DNA of 64,000 nucleotides from Cercis canadensis (Eukaryota > Streptophyta > Magnoliopsida > Fabales > Fabaceae): contig QAOA01000393.1 in NCBI GenBank assembly GCA_003255065.1, forward strand, positions 856,626-920,625, given 5' to 3'. The number at the start of each line of letters is the position of its first letter. Position 1 is the first letter of the stretch. Of the stretch, positions 58,333-64,000 are shown one piece after another. Below the pieces are notes generated by a model. The model was not told the DNA's origin. It saw only the letters and a list, made by a program, of their open reading frames with translations, and searched no databases. A program made the position numbers and the translations under genes.

Positions 58333-58540
58333 AACGGAAATTCTATGACACTACATGTATATGTTATATTACATTAATGTGACAAGTATATGAAATTTTT
58401 ATATTTTATTTGTTATAAAATTAATTAATTTTATTTTTTTTAAATAAACTTAAAAATAATTAATTTGTATACATGTTATTCATACATTGACATTTTTATG
58501 TAGTATAACATACAAAAAAATATCTAAGAAACGTCCAATT
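58333..58540. mobile_element. MITE (family M1), diverged, reverse orientation
   Basis: AAATTCTATGACACTACATG start and ATCTAAGAAACG end. It lies directly beside the Pack-MULE target duplication. Confidence 0.6.
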
Positions 58541-59340
58541 AAAAATGAAAATGCTTAGGTGGTATGTTAATATATTTTGGAGATAACACGCAACACAATT
58601 AATGTAGGGATCTTATATAAAGGTTAAAGTCTTATGTTTAAGTTTGCATTTTCTCATATTCCTATTTATGAAATTTTTTTTTTTAAGATACAGATCACAT
58701 AAATATTAAATTTACGCAAGCATATTTGTTGACCTAATGGATGAGTAATTTTTAAAGTGAACATACTTATGGTCAAATGAGTTAGTGTATTTCTTGAACA
58801 GTTGAACTGATTTCTTGATGTGAAATTTTATACATTGTCACGTGCAATTTAGAAAGTGCCTTACTAAACTAGTCTAAGAATCCAAAAGAAAATAGGTTTT
58901 TCACCCAATAGTTTATTGGCTCTTTGATTGGAATATAACATTTCAGAAACAATTTTACACATTTATTACATTTTTTAACTTATTTACCTTAATATTACAC
59001 TTTTTAAAAAAATTAAAAATAAAAAAAAAACATAATGAACATGTGGAGACCACTAGACATGCTAGTGGCCAGGTGGTATGTCCATGTCGGACATGCAAGT
59101 AGCCCCACGACGTATCATTTATTCAGCTGCCTATAAGAATTAAAAAACAAATTAAAGGAAAAGGTGATAAGAAGGGACATATCAATGAGCTATTGGTGTA
59201 TCCCACATGGACACGCCATGTATCCACTTGTGGTCCTTACATGTCCAAAAAAAAAATTGTTTTTAATTTTTTAAAAATTATAATATTTAGGTAATTAAAT
59301 TAAAAAGTGTGATAAATGTGTAATTTTGTTGTTAAAATGC
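58541..59340. other. Intergenic, no gene seen
   Basis: AT-rich. An inverted motif around GGACATG..CATGTCC near 59040-59250 hints at an old element, but the boundaries are unclear. Confidence 0.4.
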
Positions 59341-59947
59341 TTAGAAGCACCGGGACGTGAAAAAAGGGTGCGTCCCCATTTAGGAGATAGGGACGAAATG
59401 CGAAACGCATTCCACACGTTAGAGATGGCAAAAAATCGTTTCCTAAGAGTTTTTTTTCGACTTTAACGTTTCGAAACTCCAAGTTTCGTCAAAAAAATGC
59501 GCGCGAAACGGCGGAAAATACCGGACAGAGTCGAACAGCGTCGTTTTGGATGACCGGTAATTGACTTAAGTGGAACGACGCCGTTTTCGTAAGAACCAGT
59601 CCCTACTCCTTAGTGGAATGACGCCGTTTTCGAGTGGCCTACGAGCTGAATATCGCCCAAAACGGCACTGTTTTCGCTTAGAGTCCCATTCTTCTTCCCC
59701 AACCCGATTTCAAAACCTAAATTGCCCAATTTTTTTTACCATTTTCACCTTAGTTGCAGCTCCAACTCCTCTTCATCCTTCTCGGTGGTGCCTTAGTTCT
59801 TCCTCCATTGTTGAACCAAGTGAAGGCTCGGTAGATTGAAGGCTATTTGCTAAGGATTTATGTTGATATTTTGTAATGCTTGAGAATTTTAAAATTGTTC
59901 ATTCTAATGATTTTTGGTTGATATTTGTTGAGGATTTGATACATAAT

Positions 59948-59990
<43 letters not shown>

Positions 59991-60110
59991 CGTAGTGTCC
60001 CCGTACCCTCGTTTTTGAAAAATCACTGTACCTGCGTTTCTTACCCGTACCAGAGACGAGACGCGTCCCCGTCCACATCCCCGTGCAACATAGCTAAAAT
60101 GTAATATTCA
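59341..60110. repeat. Unclassified repeat-like region with ACGACGCCGTTTT motifs
   Basis: Four variants of AACGACGCCGTTTTCG lie at about 59535-59675, and GTCCCCGTACC-type sequence at 59995-60090. A frame at 59570-59839 spans the motifs and is not recognised. A TA microsatellite sits at about 59950-59988. Confidence 0.4.
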
Positions 60111-60136
60111 AGTCAATCAACCTAGTTTACTAGGAT

Positions 60137-60182
60137 TTTTTTTTTTTTTTTTTTTTTTTTACNTTTTTTTTTTTTTTTTTTT
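60137..60182. repeat. T run with one N (60163)
   Basis: Poly-T interrupted by AC and N. Probably a poorly resolved homopolymer. Confidence 0.8.
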
Positions 60183-60240
60183 GTGTTACATGAGAGATGG
60201 AGGTCCAAAGCTCTAATATTTTACAAACTTCTTAAACCCT

Positions 60241-60880
60241 CACTACTAGAACACATTGAGTAACTTAATTTGAGTAAAATTAGTCTCTAATCCTGTGCCA
60301 TACGCAGACAAGACGGTGTTGAGTTTGATGGTTTTAAATTAATAATTAAATAGGAATGGAAGTCAAATTTAATATATGAGGGAAATTTTTTCATATGCTT
60401 TTATTTAATAAATGATTTAAAGTTTTAAACTAAATCAAGCAGAACAAAATAAAAGGTAAAATAATTAAGTCAATTTCCAAAACCCGTTTAAATCGATTAG
60501 CCAAAAGCCCAACATTTTTTCTCTTCGTGTTTCTACAAAGAAAAACAAGAATCTATGGAGCTTTACAAAAAATAAATAGGGGATGCTTCATTTTCACCTG
60601 TTGCCATGCTAAAGAGTGAGAAAGAGATTTCTAAGCGCTAATTTGAGAACTTTTGAAAATTTAGTGTCATGATTTTTTCAAGAATTTGCTATACATGAGA
60701 ATTTTTCAATGGTCTAAAAAAATAAGTCCGTAAAAAATTATGTGAGAAATTTGGTTTGTCACATGAGTTTTTCTTGCGTCCCAAAATTCACAAGAAAGTT
60801 TGTTAAAAAGTTGTTTCTCAGAGTTTTAGGTGTTTTCTCACGAATTTTGTCCGTGAGAAAATGCATATTTTCTTGCAGTG
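60241..60880. mobile_element. Possible small CACTA-type element
   Basis: Left end CACTACTAGAA and right end, inverted, CACTGCAAGAAAAT; both resemble CACTA (En/Spm) termini. Sub-terminal GTCCGTGAGAAA-type motifs occur near the right end. No 3-bp target duplication is seen and the two ends match only partly, so this may be two unrelated ends. Confidence 0.35.
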
Positions 60881-61655
60881 AATTCTTGGTATTTCATAGA
60901 AGAAATGCCGAGGCACATCCTAATCCTAATGGTTGAATTCTTAGTATTTCATAGAAGAGATATCGAGTTCAAATCTTATTAAGTGTGGATGGGGTAAGAT
61001 TTTGAGTAAGTATAGGCTACCTCTTGTTATGTGGACAAAAAAAAAACTATTCTACCACTTCTTAGCAAAAATAAAAAGGAAATGCAACTATTTTGTTTAT
61101 TTTAAGGTTTATTAAGACTCTAAGGCTAAGATACTCTCTAATGGTAGTTTAAGATAAGGGTAGTCTTGTCATTTTGGCCGTTTTGGCAGAAAAAAAAAAA
61201 TGCATCTAAAAAGAATATTCTTAATCATTGTTAAGTAACTGAGTTTATGTATAGGTTTTTGAAGAGTTGAAGTATACTAATTTACTCTAATATTAATAAT
61301 GAATATTGGTCTTACAAGTTTCAAAGAATGAATTGGTATATTGTTTCAAGAGAAATTATTTGGTCCATCACCGGTACATAGACTTCCAATTTCTAACGGC
61401 GGGTGACCAAATATGACACGTGTCCCTGTGCATGTGCCATTCCTTTTTTTCTTTTTTTTCTACTGCATTCCAATTTTTTTAACAATTAAAACAAACACTG
61501 TCTCCCATTCTCTCTCCCACTCTCACCCTTACATCCCATCTTTCATTTTGTCCCTGCTTTCTCCCACTGCCCCTCCATGGATCACCTCTCCCCCCCTCTC
61601 TCTCTCTTTCTCTGTCCTTCTCCTTCTCCTTCTTTCTCCTTTCCCCGTCACAAAG
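60881..61655. other. Intergenic, no gene seen
   Basis: A 33-bp direct repeat around TATTTCATAGAAGA occurs at about 60881-60913 and 60934-60967. CT-rich stretches at 61500-61640 produce false frames. Confidence 0.45.
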
Positions 61656-61967
61656 TCACACACACGCACTATCTTCCTTGGTCGAAACAACATACATAGC
61701 ATCGTTCTTAGCAGTGATGGGTGACCCAACTGGTGGCTCTGCTGCGAAGAAACTGTCCTCACACATGGAGCACTTAATACCAGCCCCAGTTGTTTCCAAT
61801 TCTGCCAAGTTAAAGTCTTCACTTTTGAGAGCTTGAGCAGCATTAGGAATATCTTGGTTCAAAATCGCTTTGTATTGGGAAACACAATAACTCGGAGAAT
61901 CCCTTTGAAACGAAAGCAAGAAAACTTGAATAAAGAAGAAAAGGATTAGGGACTTCAAGTTTGTCAT
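61656..61967 (-). CDS. Secreted invertase/PME-inhibitor-like protein lacking the front of the domain, 103 aa
   Basis: Begins with a clear signal peptide (Lys then a hydrophobic run, residues about 4-19). The rest resembles the C-terminal half of the plant PMEI/invertase-inhibitor four-helix bundle: CVSQYKAILNQDIPNAAQAL, LAELETTGAGIKCSMCEDSF, PPVGSPITAKNDAMYVVS. The N-terminal helical hairpin, with its two conserved cysteines, is absent, and the length is about 103 instead of 170-200 aa. The last residues (TKEDSACV) do not look like the family end. Either an internally deleted relic or a microprotein. A TATAAAAAA lies at 62031-62023, about 56 bp upstream of the ATG, so transcription is plausible. 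Confidence 0.6.
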   Translation of the reverse strand: MTNLKSLILFFFIQVFLLSFQRDSPSYCVSQYKAILNQDIPNAAQALKSEDFNLAELETTGAGIKCSMCEDSFFAAEPPVGSPITAKNDAMYVVSTKEDSACV

Positions 61968-62022
61968 CTTGGTTTGAAAGAGAATAAGGGTACAATTTAG
62001 AGGAGTTTGAGAACAATGAGCA

Positions 62023-62031
62023 TTTTTTATA
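62023..62031 (-). promoter_or_regulatory. TATA box of inhibitor-like gene
   Basis: TATAAAAAA on the minus strand, 56-64 bp before the ATG at 61967. Confidence 0.5.
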
Positions 62032-62396
62032 GCTAGAAACTGAGATTTTGGTGGTATGAAAGTGGATATGGGTTAAATTTTTCTATTTTTCAATCCTTAA
62101 TTTTGGCCAATTAGTGTGGTGGAATTGCAGATTTCACAGTCAATTAGAAATAGTCCAATTAAATGGAGGAGAGGGGAGGAAGGAGATGACTTTTTAATAA
62201 TATGAGAATCGGAATGCAGTTGGAAAAAAAAAAAAAAAACATACAGTTGACGAATTGAGAGAGAATGTGTTGAAATATGTAAGTGAGCCCATCCAAATCT
62301 TTATATTTATGGGAGAGGGTTGTCTTCATGTTGAATGTGTCACTTGTCCAAAATGCTTAAGATATTTGGATTTGTGTCACTCTACTTTATATACTA

Positions 62397-62430
62397 CTAG
62401 TATTAGGCCCCGCGCGATGCGCGGCTGGGC
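62397..62430 (-). mobile_element. Helitron 3' terminus (element extends rightward)
   Basis: On the minus strand a hairpin CCGCGC-ATC-GCGCGG (62424-62410) is followed by GGCCTAATA and ends CTAG before T, the plant Helitron 3' signature. It is similar to the element at 8081-8240. The 5' end must lie to the right but was not located; no Rep/helicase coding is seen. Confidence 0.7.
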
Positions 62431-62457
62431 ATTACGGCGGGGGGTGACACAGAATAA

Positions 62458-62695
62458 AAAAATCCTATTGGATTACCCGTTGAGGTTGCTTTAGTGGTTA
62501 TCCATATTATAGTCCTATTAGAATTTTTAGAAACTTGTTCATATGGTCTAATCCCACCCTTTTTCCAAGTGCCATAGAAAATCCTATTTAATCACCCGAC
62601 ATGATTAGTTTATTGGTTATCCAAATTATAATCCTATTAAAACTTTAGCAAACTTGTACCTGTGGTCTAACTCTAATATTTTTCCTAGTACTATA
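62458..62695. repeat. Tandem duplication, unit about 119 bp
   Basis: 62458-62576 and 62577-62695 share AAAATCCTATT, GGTTATCCA, ATTATA, TCCTATTA and end in CTATAG. It lies within the presumed Helitron. Confidence 0.65.
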
Positions 62696-62699
62696 GGTT

Positions 62700-64000
62700 A
62701 TTTAATCTTTTTCCCCCAAAGACTATACCTAGACCTAGTTATAATTTTGATTTTCGTTCCCTTTCCCTCTCCGTCTCAATTATCATACTCGACCCCTACT
62801 TATTTCAACTCATTTATATTTAAATACGATTCTAATTACTATTGTTAATTTGTATAGATTTAAAAAAAAGTTATAACAGGGATATCCCTTTGTAAAATGG
62901 TAGGACATTTATTTTTCATTCAAACATCACAAGAGTATCATGTATTATACCATTTTTTATTGATAAAGCATTGACCCGTTAATGATTAGTAAAATAATTT
63001 AGTTCACATTCCCATCCTATCCCAAAAATTAACTACACAAAATTAAATTGTCCCTTGTATATATTTAAATGCGATATGTAATGATTTTTTTTGTATTTAT
63101 AATAAATGTCACATCCCAATATTTGATTACCATTGATAAATTTTAAAGTAATGAAAAAAATAATTAGTGTCATTAGCACTTAAAAACGTAAACACATTTC
63201 CATATATATATAAAAAAAAAAAAACATTTACTCAATAATAAACAAAATCCTTTAAGAAAAATTTTTCAGGTTAAATATATAACTTAAGAACAACATGATA
63301 AACTTTGAAGTACATTTAAAAATTTTGTAGACATAGAGTAAATGTTCTAAGATGGATAGTCTTGATAGAAATCACATTTCAAAATTAGTTAGCATCCTAA
63401 AGTTTTATGAAAATACTCACCAACAGAAAAAGTAATCTATAATCAAGATAATAATTTGTTAAATATCTCCTTATATTAAAGGGATAAGATCATAGCCCCT
63501 CCTTACAATCAATTAGTACATTGAGATATTTTCTACAGACTTTGTCAATCCAAGCAAGAGATTATCAATGAGGTCAAGCTAGATTGAGGTATGTGTTGGC
63601 ATGTATTTTCAAACGTTAAATAGCTCAAATCATTTCTATTTATTGTTTTCAATATGGAGACCGAATAATTGCTATTTAGAATAGGTCAGTAAGATCAAGC
63701 CTTCCTCTATCTCTCTCAGTATTCCTCTCTTCCACTAATGGATTGTGGTTTATCTCTTCATTCTATCTGCTCAACCTCTGTTCTCCAATCAATTTCATTT
63801 TTTTTTTTCAGATACCTTATGATAGAGTTCTTTGTACAATCTAATATAGTTAGATCTTGCTTTTTGGCCCATGATTTTTTTTCTCTAGTTAGTTCTTATT
63901 TTTTAATCTCCCATTTTTTGTTTCCTTTTTCAATGCCTAGTGCAGGGGTTCTTTATCAATTTTAAAGTTTACACTTATGCTTTTGAATTTGATATTCTTT
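62700..64000. other. Intergenic or Helitron interior, no gene seen
   Basis: AT-rich. Near 63700-63820 a CT-rich leader-like stretch ends in a T-run and CAG that could be an intron acceptor, but no coding exon can be supported. Confidence 0.4.

Noticed and set aside
1-64000. CRISPR arrays, rRNA or functional tRNA genes
   Set aside because: None seen. tRNA-like boxes occur only in SINE contexts with A-rich tails and no cloverleaf.

Overview
The window is nuclear DNA from a flowering plant, most likely a eudicot. It is AT-rich, has short spliced genes with GT..AG introns, and is dense in Mutator-like (MULE), MITE, Helitron and SINE-type repeats. The species cannot be named from the sequence. 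Six places hold N, all inside homopolymer runs, including one 50-N gap (35270-35319).

Layout. The host backbone is a tandem array of NPF (NRT1/PTR family, subfamily 5-like) membrane transporter genes, all on the minus strand with the same four-exon structure. Copy A (2641-7869) has an open 577-aa frame but two suspicious substitutions. Copy B (11573-14630) has a single nonsense codon. Copy C (about 21754-24910) is a ghost: flank, intron and promoter remain but the exons are gone. Copy D (29170-34471) is the cleanest, with an intact 578-aa frame. Copy E (40916-45445) is broken in several places. A and D form one close pair and B and E another, so an A-B pair seems to have been duplicated.

The array is laced with mobile DNA. 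Two decayed MULEs carrying a plant mobile domain (PMD) gene and a mudrA-like transposase lie at junctions between units (15.4-21.75 kb and 34.7-39.2 kb). A third, apparently complete relative (45612-53951, 8340 bp) has about 465-490 bp inverted ends, a perfect 9-bp target duplication, an 896-aa spliced transposase gene and a convergent 682-aa PMD gene. It sits in the promoter of copy E. Two further MULEs carry non-transposase sequence: a 755-bp one at 742-1496, and a 2319-bp one at 56004-58322 holding a class-3 lipase-like fragment. Several MITE families with 9-bp target duplications, a solo LTR (22964-24267), tRNA-derived SINEs, and Helitron ends (8081-8240; 62397 onward, minus strand) complete the load.

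Right part (58.3-64 kb). This is mostly gene-poor repeat DNA, with one short secreted invertase/pectin-methylesterase-inhibitor-like frame (61656-61967, minus) that lacks the front of its domain.

Together: the NPF genes would encode proton-coupled transporters. D is the best candidate for a working gene. A's promoter is split by a MITE that itself holds a mini-Helitron. The intact MULE pairs a transposase with a PMD protein, and the same pairing recurs in both fossil relatives.
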